A stretch of 64,000 nucleotides of DNA, from assembly GCF_001426265.1 (NCBI RefSeq), contig NZ_LMDG01000034.1, forward strand, positions 44,648 through 108,647, written 5' to 3'. Positions 54,350 through 62,826 of this stretch are shown here, in pieces. The DNA is from Rhizobium sp. Root1220 (GTDB lineage Bacteria > Pseudomonadota > Alphaproteobacteria > Rhizobiales > Rhizobiaceae). The first letter of the stretch is position 1; each line of letters begins with the position of its first letter. The position numbers and the translations under genes are program-made. Below the pieces are notes generated by a model. The model was given only the letters and a program-made list of their open reading frames with translations, was not told the origin of the DNA and did no database searches.

Positions 54350-54560
54350 CTTCTGGAAACCGACGCCGAGCTTGAGGCAGCGACAACGGCACGTTTTTGC
54401 TCGTCGGAACTTTTTCGGATCTCGATGTCGAAATCAGCGAGCGTCGCGGCTCATTGTATCGGAGCAGCACGATGCTGCTTCACCGAAACGTTGCAGCTTT
54501 TGATTTTTGGTCTTTAGATGTCTGCACGCTCGGCCAAACCAACGACCAGGAGGAATTCAT

Positions 54561-54899
54561 ATGCAGTACGCGCTCATCGTTCGCGAATCGTCAGAAGACT
54601 TCGCCCGCCGTGCCGATCCCGTCTATCGCGACGGCTGGATTGCCTACACTCAGGCGCTCCTGCAAGCCGGCATCATGACCGGCGGTGCCGGGCTCACCGC
54701 TCCTGAAACCGGCACCGTGGTTCGCCGCAAGGGCGAGGATCACGATGTGCAGGACGGCCCTTTCCCGGAGATGAAGGAACAGCTTGGGGGCTTTTATCTG
54801 ATCGATGTTCCAAACCTCGACACCGCACTCGAATGGGCAACGCGAGTTCCCGTCTCCGAACAGGGTTCGGTCGAAGTTCGCCCGGGCCTGCAGATGTGA
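54561..54899 (+). CDS. YCII-related DGPF-domain protein
   Basis: This 112-residue protein starts MQYALIVRESSEDFARRAD and carries VQDGPFPEMKEQLGGFYLID, the DGPF signature, in a ferredoxin-like YCII fold. AGGAGG 7 nt before the ATG gives a strong start. The next gene begins 8 nt after its stop, so the two are co-transcribed. DGPF proteins are regularly encoded beside ECF42-type sigma factors and are among their targets. The biochemical activity is unknown. Confidence 0.92.
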   Translation: MQYALIVRESSEDFARRADPVYRDGWIAYTQALLQAGIMTGGAGLTAPETGTVVRRKGEDHDVQDGPFPEMKEQLGGFYLIDVPNLDTALEWATRVPVSEQGSVEVRPGLQM

Positions 54900-54906
54900 A
54901 GCAGAC

Positions 54907-56157
54907 ATGACCACGGACGCTGAACGCGCCGCCGAAAGGGTGGCGCGCCAATCCTATGGCAAGCTGATCGCCTTTCTGGCCGCCCGCTCGCGCGATGTGC
55001 CTGCTGCCGAGGACGCGCTGTCGGAGGCATTGGCAGACGCGTTGCGCGTCTGGCCCGAGCGTGGCATTCCGGACAAGCCGGAAGCCTGGTTGCTGGTCGC
55101 CTCGCGACGCAATCTCATCCAGAACGCCCGCCACCGTGCTGTCCAGGCACACGCGCGACCGGCGATCGCCTTGGCAATCGAGGAAGCGGAGGCGCGGATG
55201 GCCGACGCGGCGGAGCAGGCATTCCCCGACGAACGCCTCAAGCTGCTCTTCGCCTGCACCCATTCCGCGATCGACAAATCCGTTCACACGCCGCTTATGC
55301 TGCAGGTCGTATTGGGTATCGACGCCAGGGCGATCTCCCAAGCCTTCGTCGTATCGCCTGAAGCGATGGGTCAGAGACTTGTCAGAGCCAAGGCAAGAAT
55401 CCGCGACGCTGGCGTTGGCTTCACCATCCCGGACAGCGAGGCCTTGCCGGAGCGCCTGTCTGCCGTGCTCTCCGCGATCTATGCGGCTTATGGCCTTGGC
55501 TGGGACGGTCTCGATGGCGAAGACGGAGGGCGCGGGACGCTTGCCGGCGAAGCCATATGGCTGTGCCGCGCCCTGCTCTCCATGCTTCCGGACGAACCGG
55601 AAGCGGTCGGGCTTCTTTCCCTGATGCTCTATTGCGAAGCACGAAGCGGGGCGCGGCGCGATGCCGACGGAAACTATGTGCCCCTCGACCTCCAGGCGAC
55701 GGATCGATGGAACGCCATCATGCTCTCCGAGGCAGACGCGCTGCTTCGCAGAGCCGGCACTATGGATCGCTTCGGTCCGTTCCAGTGCCAGGCCGCAATC
55801 CAGTCCGTCCACGCTGCAAGGCGCCTGACAGGTGCGACCGACTGGAATTCGCTCCTCGCATTTTACGAGGCTCTGCTCATGATGAAACCGACAATCGGCG
55901 CCCAGGTAAGTCACGCGGCTGTCCTCGGTCGTGCGAAAGGACCAGGTATCGGTCTCGAATACCTCAACGCCGTGACCGCCAGCGAGATCGTCAACTACCA
56001 GCCCTATTGGGCAATCCGCGCACATCTGCTTGCGGAGACAACTGAACACCAGGCTGCTGAGGCTGCCTATCTCTCGGCAATCGGGCTGAGCGACAGCCCT
56101 GCCGTTCGCGGTTTTCTCATGAAACGCCTCGCGGTTGTGAGGAACGGCGCCGCCTGA
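54907..56157 (+). CDS. ECF sigma factor, ECF42/DUF6596 type with C-terminal TPR-like extension
   Basis: This 416-residue extracytoplasmic-function sigma factor has sigma region 2 (DVPAAEDALSEALADALRVW, EAWLLVASRRNLIQNARHR), region 4 (LMLQVVLGIDARAISQAFVV, MGQRLVRAKARIR) and a helical extension of about 220 residues (GEAIWLCRALLSMLPDEPEA, ALLSLM-type repeats). That architecture and the co-transcribed DGPF gene define the ECF42 group, which has no classical anti-sigma factor and depends on the extension. The start is the ATG at 54907; the longer frame is a shadow of the DGPF gene. Confidence 0.92.
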   Translation: MTTDAERAAERVARQSYGKLIAFLAARSRDVPAAEDALSEALADALRVWPERGIPDKPEAWLLVASRRNLIQNARHRAVQAHARPAIALAIEEAEARMADAAEQAFPDERLKLLFACTHSAIDKSVHTPLMLQVVLGIDARAISQAFVVSPEAMGQRLVRAKARIRDAGVGFTIPDSEALPERLSAVLSAIYAAYGLGWDGLDGEDGGRGTLAGEAIWLCRALLSMLPDEPEAVGLLSLMLYCEARSGARRDADGNYVPLDLQATDRWNAIMLSEADALLRRAGTMDRFGPFQCQAAIQSVHAARRLTGATDWNSLLAFYEALLMMKPTIGAQVSHAAVLGRAKGPGIGLEYLNAVTASEIVNYQPYWAIRAHLLAETTEHQAAEAAYLSAIGLSDSPAVRGFLMKRLAVVRNGAA

Positions 56158-56160
56158 CGA

Positions 56161-57192
56161 TTATTTTTCGGTCAACTTGAGCTCGATACGACGGTTCGTG
56201 GCCCGTGCCTCCGGCGTTTCGCCAGGCGCAATCGGCTGGAACTCCCCGAAGCCGGCGGCGACCAGCCGATCGGCGGGCACGCCCTGCGAAATCAGGAACT
56301 TCACAACCGAAATCGCACGTGCCGAGGAAAGCTGCCAGTTATCGTTGAACCTGCCGGTACCGGCGAGCGGCACATTGTCGGTATGACCGTCGACACGCAA
56401 GACCCAGTCGATTTCCGGCGGAATCTCCTTCGCGACGTCAAGAAGTGCCGCGGCAAGCTTGGCCATTTCCACCTGCCCGTCCGGATTGAGGTCCGCGCCG
56501 CCCGACGGGAAGAGCACTTCCGACTGGAAGACGAAGCGATCGCCCACGATCCGGATGTTTTCGCGATCGGAGAGAATTTCGCGCAAGCGCCCGAAGAAAT
56601 CCGACCGATAACGGTTTAGCTCCTGAACGCGCTGTGCCAAAGCGACGTTGAGGCGGCGGCCGAGGTCGGCGATCTTGGTTTGCGAGGTTTGGTCTTTTTG
56701 TTCGGATGCCTGTAGCGCCACCTCGATGGCCGCGATCTGGTTGCGCAGAGCGGCGATCTGCTGATTGAGCAGTTCGACCTGGCTCATCGCCCGGTCGCTC
56801 ATCTGCTTCTGCTCGTCGAGTTCCTTTGTCAGCGTGCCCGCCCGTTGCTCGGCAGCGCTTTGGCCACCGGATCCGGCATCCAGAAGTGCCTTTAGCCGCG
56901 AGCGCTCGCCCTCGGCCGATGCCAGCGATGCCTGCAGATTGGCGACGCTGTCCTCGAGATCCTGCTTGCTTCCCTTCTCCAGCGCCAGAAGCTGCGTCAG
57001 TTCGTTGATCTGGCTGTTCAGGCGGGTGAGAACCTCGTCGCGCCCGGAAATCTCGCGGCTCAGCATGAATTGCCCGACAACGAAAACCGTGAGCAGGAAC
57101 ATGATCGCGATGAGCAACGTCGATAGCGCGTCGACGAAACCTGGCCAGTAATCCACCGTACGTTCGCGGCGGCGGTTCCGGGCAAGAGCCAT
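56161..57192 (-). CDS. MotB/OmpA-like peptidoglycan-binding protein with long coiled coil
   Basis: The 343-residue protein has a basic cytoplasmic N-terminus (ALARNRRRERT), one transmembrane helix with a MotB/ExbD-like acidic residue D21 (WPGFVDALSTLLIAIMFLL), a coiled coil over about residues 50-195 and a C-terminal OmpA-like domain (from about FVFQSEVLFPSGGADLN) with the peptidoglycan-binding pattern RVDGHTDN and NWQLSSARA. It follows the MotA/TolQ-like gene by three bases. The pair resembles a proton-driven 5:2 motor but is not near flagellar genes. Function is unknown. Confidence 0.88.
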   Translation of the reverse strand: MALARNRRRERTVDYWPGFVDALSTLLIAIMFLLTVFVVGQFMLSREISGRDEVLTRLNSQINELTQLLALEKGSKQDLEDSVANLQASLASAEGERSRLKALLDAGSGGQSAAEQRAGTLTKELDEQKQMSDRAMSQVELLNQQIAALRNQIAAIEVALQASEQKDQTSQTKIADLGRRLNVALAQRVQELNRYRSDFFGRLREILSDRENIRIVGDRFVFQSEVLFPSGGADLNPDGQVEMAKLAAALLDVAKEIPPEIDWVLRVDGHTDNVPLAGTGRFNDNWQLSSARAISVVKFLISQGVPADRLVAAGFGEFQPIAPGETPEARATNRRIELKLTEK

Positions 57193-57195
57193 GAC

Positions 57196-58293
57196 TTACT
57201 TCTCGCTTTTCTCGGTCTGGGGCAGGCGCTGAGTGCGCTCCGAGGGTGCGGATTTCTCCTGGGAACCGATCCGCTCGGCCAGACGGTCCAGCGTGCGTCG
57301 CATCGCCTTCGCCTCGTCCTGCTGGGCCTCGATCCAGTCGCGCAGCATCTGCTGTTCGTTGCGCATGTTCTTGACGAGGCCCTGGATGCCCTCCGCAAGG
57401 TTCGCCATTGCCGCCACAGACCTCTGGCTGCCGCCGCTGCCGTCTTCCGAAGCCCGGCGCATGTAGTCGGCGAGCACGCGAATCTCCTCCGGCGCGATGC
57501 CAGGCGCGGCGTCGGCCGCCGGCACGACCATGTCCGAGCCTACATCGGTTACCGAGGAGAGCCAGTTTTCGAGCTCCATATAGAAGCGGTTCTGCGCCCG
57601 CCCCGCCTGCAAGTCGAGGAAGCCAAGAATAAGCGATCCAGAAAGACCAAGCAGCGACGACGAGAAGGCCTGTCCCATGCCTGAAAGCGGCGTGGAAAGA
57701 CCCTCCTTCAGTGCGCTCAGCACGTCCGACGAACCGTTGGTGCCCGCGTCGAGCGACTGGATGACGTTGCTGATGGAGCCGATCGTGCCGATGAGACCCC
57801 AGAAGGTGCCGAGCAGCCCGAGAAAGACCAGGAGGCCGATCAGGTATCGCGAAACGTCACGCGATTCATCGAGGCGATTTGCAATCGAATCGAGGATGGA
57901 ACGGAACGCCGTTGTCGAGAGTCCCGCCGATGCGCTGCGGCTGCCGATCAGCGTCCGCATTGGACCCAAGAGCTTTGGATTCTTGTTCACCTTGTCGGCG
58001 CTACCGGCGGCGCGAAAGGAATTGAACCATCGCACTTCCGGACGAAGCGCAAGCACATGGCTGAAGACAAGAATGATGCCGACGCCCAGCACACCGAGAA
58101 TCAGGCCGTTAAGGCCTGGATTGTGCATGAAGGCCGTTTGCGTCTGCCGGAAAAGGATAGCGACGATAAACCCGACGATGACGAGGAACAGTACCATCGT
58201 CCACAGAAATGGCATCGGACTCGAAAGTTTGTAGCTAGAACTGCCCGTGGGCTTTTCGGTCGAGCCGAACTCCGCCACATTCACGTTTTCCAT
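57196..58293 (-). CDS. MotA/TolQ/ExbB-like proton channel protein
   Basis: The 365-residue membrane protein has four predicted helices (about residues 30-50, 62-85, 150-172 and 203-228) with GLLGTFWGLIGTIGSISNV and LSTPLSGMGQAFSSSLLGL, the MotA/TolQ signature region around the pore. A soluble C-terminus of about 130 residues is helical (EEIRVLADYMRRASE, RTLDRLAERIGSQ). It is translated immediately before the OmpA-like partner. The long helical tail distinguishes it from TolQ and ExbB. Its target is unknown. Confidence 0.88.
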   Translation of the reverse strand: MENVNVAEFGSTEKPTGSSSYKLSSPMPFLWTMVLFLVIVGFIVAILFRQTQTAFMHNPGLNGLILGVLGVGIILVFSHVLALRPEVRWFNSFRAAGSADKVNKNPKLLGPMRTLIGSRSASAGLSTTAFRSILDSIANRLDESRDVSRYLIGLLVFLGLLGTFWGLIGTIGSISNVIQSLDAGTNGSSDVLSALKEGLSTPLSGMGQAFSSSLLGLSGSLILGFLDLQAGRAQNRFYMELENWLSSVTDVGSDMVVPAADAAPGIAPEEIRVLADYMRRASEDGSGGSQRSVAAMANLAEGIQGLVKNMRNEQQMLRDWIEAQQDEAKAMRRTLDRLAERIGSQEKSAPSERTQRLPQTEKSEK

Positions 58294-58394
58294 AGATGCC
58301 GCCGCCTCCGGATTCTTTCCAACCGGAGACTAGAGCAACATTGTGCCGAATTGAAGTACGCGCTGCGTGAAAACCGTGTCTTTACAACACCGAT

Positions 58395-59195
58395 TTACCG
58401 TGTGGGCACCGGGCGCTTGGCAACATCGAGCAACGCCTTCTGGATATGCTCGTTGCCGGCGACGACGCTACCGCTTTCGAGGATCGACGTGCCCCCGTCC
58501 CAATCGCTGACATAACCGCCCGCTTCCCGGATAAGCAGGATGCCGGCAGCGATATCCCAGGCTGACAGGCCCGTCTCCCAATAGCCGTCGAAGCGACCGG
58601 CCGCGACGTAGGCCAGATCCAGCGAAGCCGCACCCATGCGGCGGATGCCGGACACTTCGCCCATCACATGGCGGAGTTCCACGAGAAACTTGCCGTGATT
58701 GCCGCGACCGAGATGCGGCACGCCGCAGGCGACGACGGAATCTGAAAGAACACGGCGTCCACCCACCCGCAGACGGCGGTCGTTCAGGAAAGCGCCGCCG
58801 CCGCGCTCGGCGGTGTAAAGCTCATCCGTCGCCGGATTGAAGATGACGCCCGCGACAATCTCGTTGTTACGCTCAAGAGCGACCGATACCGCGAACTGGG
58901 GAATGCCATGCAGGAAGTTGGTCGTGCCGTCGAGTGGGTCGACGATCCATCGATGCGCGCCGTCCGTGCCCTTGATCTCTTCGCTCTCTTCGCCAAGGAA
59001 GCCATAGGTAGGGCGAGCCTTCAGCAATTCGTCCCGGACAATCTTCTCGGCCTTGCGGTCGGCGTTGGACACGAAGTCGCCCGGTCCCTTGACCGAAACC
59101 TGCAGGTTCTGCACTTCGCCGAAATCACGCCCCAGCGATTTTCCCGCCTTGATGGCAGCCTGAACCATGACATTGAGAAGAGCTGAACGGGCCAT
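58395..59195 (-). CDS. suhB: Inositol monophosphatase family protein (SuhB-like)
   Basis: The 266-residue protein has the metal-binding signatures GEESEEIKGTDG, WIVDPLDGTTNFLHGIPQF and SAWDIAAGILLIREAGG of the IMPase family. The close rhizobial homologues are called SuhB and dephosphorylate inositol-1-phosphate; some members also affect transcription antitermination. It is monocistronic or follows the divergent TetR promoter region; its start faces the tetR gene 211 nt away. Confidence 0.94.
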   Translation of the reverse strand: MARSALLNVMVQAAIKAGKSLGRDFGEVQNLQVSVKGPGDFVSNADRKAEKIVRDELLKARPTYGFLGEESEEIKGTDGAHRWIVDPLDGTTNFLHGIPQFAVSVALERNNEIVAGVIFNPATDELYTAERGGGAFLNDRRLRVGGRRVLSDSVVACGVPHLGRGNHGKFLVELRHVMGEVSGIRRMGAASLDLAYVAAGRFDGYWETGLSAWDIAAGILLIREAGGYVSDWDGGTSILESGSVVAGNEHIQKALLDVAKRPVPTR

Positions 59196-59367
59196 GTGAG
59201 CAGTTTTCCTTGGGCTAATAGGTACGCGCTGTCAGGGCGGGGAACTGTCCCTGATCGCCGGAAGCGGCAGCGCTTTAAAAGATTGGCGGCTTCAAGACCA
59301 CAAAATCAGGGAAATTTCAAGAGCAGCGCCACCGGGCTGCATTTAATCGCGTCGGCATCGAAAATTT

Positions 59368-59391
59368 ATTCTGGACAGATTAGTCTAGAAT
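59368..59391 (+). promoter_or_regulatory. TetR-type operator before the regulator gene
   Basis: Inverted repeat ATTCTGGAC-N6-GTCTAGAAT with 8 of 9 paired bases, 16 nt before the regulator ATG. A matching site precedes the SDR gene. Confidence 0.6.
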
Positions 59392-59406
59392 CGCTATATC
59401 CCAACC

Positions 59407-59985
59407 ATGGCAAGACATAAGGAATTCGATCGCGATGTGGCGCTTGCAGCCGCCATCACAGTATTTTCGGAGCACGGCTATGAAGGCACGTCTACCGACG
59501 AGCTGCTCACGGCAATGAAGATCAGCCGGCAGAGCATGTATGATACGTTTGGCGACAAGCGCAGCCTCTACCTGCAAGCTCTGGAGCGCTACAACGCCAA
59601 AAGTGTCGCGAGACTGGTCGCTGACCTGCGGCGTGAGACCTCACCGGTCAAGGCGTTGGAGGGCACGCTGCTCGCCTTCGCATCCCGACCCGCGTCGGAA
59701 GCGGCTCGCGGCTGTCTCGGCGTCAGTGCCGTCTGCGAATTCGGCCGCACCGACGCCGATATCGCGCGGCTCACCGATAGCGCTTCCGCCGTGCTGTCGG
59801 ATGTCATCCACGCGATTGTCACGGACGGCCTGAGGGCGGGCGAGATTTCCCCCGATATTGCCACTGAGGAAGCCGTACAGTTCCTCGGCGCCGCCCTCTC
59901 CGGCATGAAGGTCAGCGCCCGCAACGGCGCACCGGAAGAAACGTTGCGCGGTATCGCCCGCATGGCCATCCGAAGCCTCCGTTAA
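59407..59985 (+). CDS. TetR family transcriptional regulator
   Basis: The 192-residue protein has a TetR N-terminal helix-turn-helix (LAAAITVFSEHGYEGTSTD, SRQSMYDTFGDKRSLYLQAL) and a helical C-terminal domain typical of the TetR_C group (AFASRPASEAARGCLGVSAV). Cys and the ligand pocket region do not identify an effector. The same inverted repeat lies before this gene and before the SDR gene 72 nt downstream, suggesting that it represses both itself and the enzyme. Confidence 0.92.
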   Translation: MARHKEFDRDVALAAAITVFSEHGYEGTSTDELLTAMKISRQSMYDTFGDKRSLYLQALERYNAKSVARLVADLRRETSPVKALEGTLLAFASRPASEAARGCLGVSAVCEFGRTDADIARLTDSASAVLSDVIHAIVTDGLRAGEISPDIATEEAVQFLGAALSGMKVSARNGAPEETLRGIARMAIRSLR

Positions 59986-60020
59986 ACAGAGAAGGCACAG
60001 GCACGGATTTCGCACGCGTA

Positions 60021-60044
60021 ATTCTAGACTAAACAATCCAAAAT
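60021..60044 (+). promoter_or_regulatory. TetR-type operator before the SDR gene
   Basis: ATTCTAGAC-N6-ATCCAAAAT matches the site at 59368 in architecture: the left arm is the exact complement of that site's right arm, the right arm is weaker (7 of 9). Confidence 0.5.
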
Positions 60045-60057
60045 AAGGAAACTTGAA

Positions 60058-60798
60058 ATGACCCAATCGCTTTCCGGCAAGGTCGCGCTCGTCACGGGCG
60101 GCTCTCGCGGCATCGGCGCTGCCATCGTTCGCAGGCTCGCAGCCGACGGCGCCGCCGTCGCCTTTACGTACTCGAACGCCGAAGACAAGGCGAATGAGAT
60201 TGTCGCCGATATCGCTTCGAAGGGCGGCAAGGCGCTGGCAATCAAGGCTGACAGCGCCGATCCGAAGGCGGTGCAGGACGCCGTCGCGACCACTGTCGAG
60301 CGCTTCAAGGCGGTCGATATTCTCGTCAACAATGCGGGCATTCTGATCCGGAGCACGCTCGACGACTACGATCTAGGTGACTTTGATCGCATGTTCGCGG
60401 TCAATGTTCGAGCCGCCTTTGTCGGCACCCAGGCGGCGGCAAAGCACATGAAAGAAGGCGGCCGCATCATCAACATCGGCAGTGTCGTCGCCGACCGCAG
60501 CGCCTTCCCCACCGCGTCGGTCTACAGCATGACCAAGGGCGCCGTCGCCTCCATGACCCGGGGGCTTTCCCGCGATCTCGGCCCGCGTGGCATCACCGTC
60601 AACAATGTCCAGCCGGGGCCAACGTCAACCGACATGAATTCCGACAAAAGCTCGCATGAAATGCTTGCGCAACTGATCGCCCTTGGCCGGCTCGGCAAGG
60701 ACACGGAAATCGCCAGTTTGGTCGCCTATCTCGCCGGCCCCGAAGCCTCCTTCATCACCGGCGCCAGCCTGACGATCGACGGCGGCTATCTCGCCTGA
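60058..60798 (+). CDS. Short-chain dehydrogenase/reductase
   Basis: The 246-residue classical SDR has the cofactor motif VTGGSRGIGAAIVRRLA, the NNAG motif in ILVNNAGILIRS, and the active-site pair in SVYSMTKGAVASMTRGLS (YxxxK). A basic residue in the first glycine loop (SRG) suggests NADP(H). It resembles 3-oxoacyl-ACP-reductase-like SDRs of unknown substrate. It is controlled by the adjacent TetR-type repressor by inference from the shared operator. Confidence 0.93.
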   Translation: MTQSLSGKVALVTGGSRGIGAAIVRRLAADGAAVAFTYSNAEDKANEIVADIASKGGKALAIKADSADPKAVQDAVATTVERFKAVDILVNNAGILIRSTLDDYDLGDFDRMFAVNVRAAFVGTQAAAKHMKEGGRIINIGSVVADRSAFPTASVYSMTKGAVASMTRGLSRDLGPRGITVNNVQPGPTSTDMNSDKSSHEMLAQLIALGRLGKDTEIASLVAYLAGPEASFITGASLTIDGGYLA

Positions 60799-60839
60799 GA
60801 TAGCCGCGCAAGCCGGTGGCGCTCGCGCCGCCGGCTCGT

Positions 60840-61934
60840 CTAGAACCTCTGCTGGGCCAGTAGGACTTCGCGGGCGATCTGTTCGAGCGGCAGGACGCGA
60901 TCGACGCCGCCCTTGGCAATAGCCTCCTTCGGCATGCCGAAGACCACCGATGTCGCTTCGTCCTGCGCCACGGTATAGGCGCCGGCCTGGTGCATTTCGA
61001 GCATGCCCTTGGCGCCATCGTCGCCCATTCCGGTCATGATGATACCCATCGCGTTCGAACCGGCTGTGCGCGCCGCGGAGCGGAACAGTACGTCAACCGA
61101 GGGGCGATGACGCGAGACGAGCGGGCCGGTCTTCACCGACACCTGATAGCGTGCGCCCTGCCGCTCCAGCAGCATGTGGTGGTCGCCGGGCGCGATCAGC
61201 ACATGCCCGCGCAACACGGGATCGCCGTCGACGGCTTCCTTCACTTCGACCGAGCAAAGGCTGTTCAGCCGCTTGGCGAAAGCAGCGGTAAACCGCTCCG
61301 GCATGTGCTGGACGATGACGATGCCCGGCGCATTCGCGGGCAACGCTTCGAGAAATTCCCGCAGCGCTTCCGTTCCGCCGGTGGAGGCACCGACGCAGAC
61401 GACCATTTCGGTGGTCTTTGCCATCGCGCGGCCGGTAGGAGGCGGCAGCATGGCGTCGGCCGTCAGCTTTTGCGCCGGCGCATCCGCGCCTGAGCGAAGA
61501 GTGCTCGCCGCACGCCGGACATTGCCAAGTCGGGCATGCGAGGCGCTCTTGACGACTTCGCGGATGCGGACAGCGTCGTCGGCAAGACTGTCGGAGGCAC
61601 CGATCTTCGACTTGAGGATAACGTCGACAGCACCTGCTTCCAGCGCTTGCAGCAGCGTTTCCGAGCCGGCTTCCGTCAGGGACGAACACATGACGACGGG
61701 GATCGGTCGCTGCAGCATAAGCTTGCGCAGGAAGGTGATTCCATCCATTCGCGGCATCTCGACGTCGAGCGTGATGACATCGGGAATCTCCTCCTGGATC
61801 TTCCGGGCCGCCATGTAAGGGTCAGTCGCGACCCCCATGATCTCGATATCCGGATCCTCCTGGAGTACACGGACGAGCGTCTGGCGTACGCTGGCGGAGT
61901 CGTCGATGATGAGGACGCGGATCTTTTTGCCCAT
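60840..61934 (-). CDS. cheB: Chemotaxis protein-glutamate methylesterase CheB
   Basis: CheB removes methyl groups from chemoreceptors once phosphorylated. The 364-residue protein has a receiver domain (VLIIDDSASVRQTLVRVLQ, phosphoacceptor Asp in ITLDVEMPRMDGITFL) and a methylesterase domain with CVGASTGGTEALREFLEAL (catalytic Ser), IVQHMPERFTAAFA (His) and MTGMGDDGAKGM (Asp). It follows cheR by 11 nt. Confidence 0.95.
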   Translation of the reverse strand: MGKKIRVLIIDDSASVRQTLVRVLQEDPDIEIMGVATDPYMAARKIQEEIPDVITLDVEMPRMDGITFLRKLMLQRPIPVVMCSSLTEAGSETLLQALEAGAVDVILKSKIGASDSLADDAVRIREVVKSASHARLGNVRRAASTLRSGADAPAQKLTADAMLPPPTGRAMAKTTEMVVCVGASTGGTEALREFLEALPANAPGIVIVQHMPERFTAAFAKRLNSLCSVEVKEAVDGDPVLRGHVLIAPGDHHMLLERQGARYQVSVKTGPLVSRHRPSVDVLFRSAARTAGSNAMGIIMTGMGDDGAKGMLEMHQAGAYTVAQDEATSVVFGMPKEAIAKGGVDRVLPLEQIAREVLLAQQRF

Positions 61935-61945
61935 GCAATCTGTCC

Positions 61946-62800
61946 CTAAATGCGCTGGAATACTGTGTTTGAAACCTGCTTCAGGGGCAGGTCGAAACCA
62001 GTGATCGATTCCGAATGACCGATGAACATGTAGCCCCCCTTCACCAGGCTGTTGCAGAGCCGGGTCAGCACAGCCGATTGCGTAGGTTTGTCGAAATAGA
62101 TCAACACGTTGCGGCAGAAGATGATGTGCATCGGATCACCGACCGGGTATCGTTCATCCATCAGGTTCATCCGGGCAAAGCCGATCTTGCCGCGCAGCTG
62201 CGCCGAGATCCGCACTTCGCGCCGGCCCGGCTGCCTCGCGGTCATGACGTATTTGCGCAGCAAGTCTCGCGGGACGGGATGAACCAGTTCCTCGGCATAG
62301 ATGCCGCGTTGCGCCGTGTTCAGCACATCGGTACTCAGGTCGGTTGCCAGGATGCTGTAACTGACGTCGCGGCGTCCTTCGGTGAACTCTTCAAGCACCA
62401 TCGCCATGGTGTAGGGTTCGGCACCGGTCGAGCAGGCCGAACTCCAAGTGCGGATTTTCCGGATACCGCTGCCGGCGAGCGCTGGCAGCGCCACCTGCTG
62501 CATGTACTCGAAGTGCCGTGCCTCACGGAAGAAGTCCGTCTTGTTCGTCGTGACCGCGTCGATGAGATAGACCGCCTCGTCCTCAAGACCTTCGCCGTTG
62601 AAAAGGAAATTGCAATAGTCGTCGAACGTCGGATGGTTCGTTGCCCGCAGGCGCCGGCGCAACCGGCCCTCTAGCATCGTCAGTTTGGTTGGCGGCATCT
62701 TGATGCCGCTGTAGTCGTAGATGAAACCTGCAAGCTTGTCGAAATTGCGCTTGCTTATCCTGTCGCCCGACAACTGGGCTTCTGCGATGGCCACACTCAT
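61946..62800 (-). CDS. cheR: Chemotaxis protein methyltransferase CheR
   Basis: CheR uses S-adenosylmethionine to methylate glutamates of chemoreceptors. The 284-residue protein has an N-terminal helical domain (FIYDYSGIKMPPTKLTMLEG) and a methyltransferase domain (IRKIRTWSSACSTGAEPYTM, then MHIIFCRNVLIYFDKPTQ and MFIGHSESITGFD). It is the standard class without TPRs. It sits between cheW and cheB in the operon. Confidence 0.95.
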   Translation of the reverse strand: MSVAIAEAQLSGDRISKRNFDKLAGFIYDYSGIKMPPTKLTMLEGRLRRRLRATNHPTFDDYCNFLFNGEGLEDEAVYLIDAVTTNKTDFFREARHFEYMQQVALPALAGSGIRKIRTWSSACSTGAEPYTMAMVLEEFTEGRRDVSYSILATDLSTDVLNTAQRGIYAEELVHPVPRDLLRKYVMTARQPGRREVRISAQLRGKIGFARMNLMDERYPVGDPMHIIFCRNVLIYFDKPTQSAVLTRLCNSLVKGGYMFIGHSESITGFDLPLKQVSNTVFQRI

Positions 62801-62826
62801 GAAACACGATACTCCGGATGATGCGT

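Noticed and set aside
54694..56049. A 451-codon open frame on the minus strand
   Set aside because: It is antisense to the DGPF and sigma-factor genes, which have ribosome binding sites and family motifs.
56161..58293. Zorya-type phage defence
   Set aside because: The MotA/OmpA pair resembles ZorAB in layout, but no ZorC, ZorD or ZorE-like gene adjoins and the neighbours are SuhB and the sigma factor.
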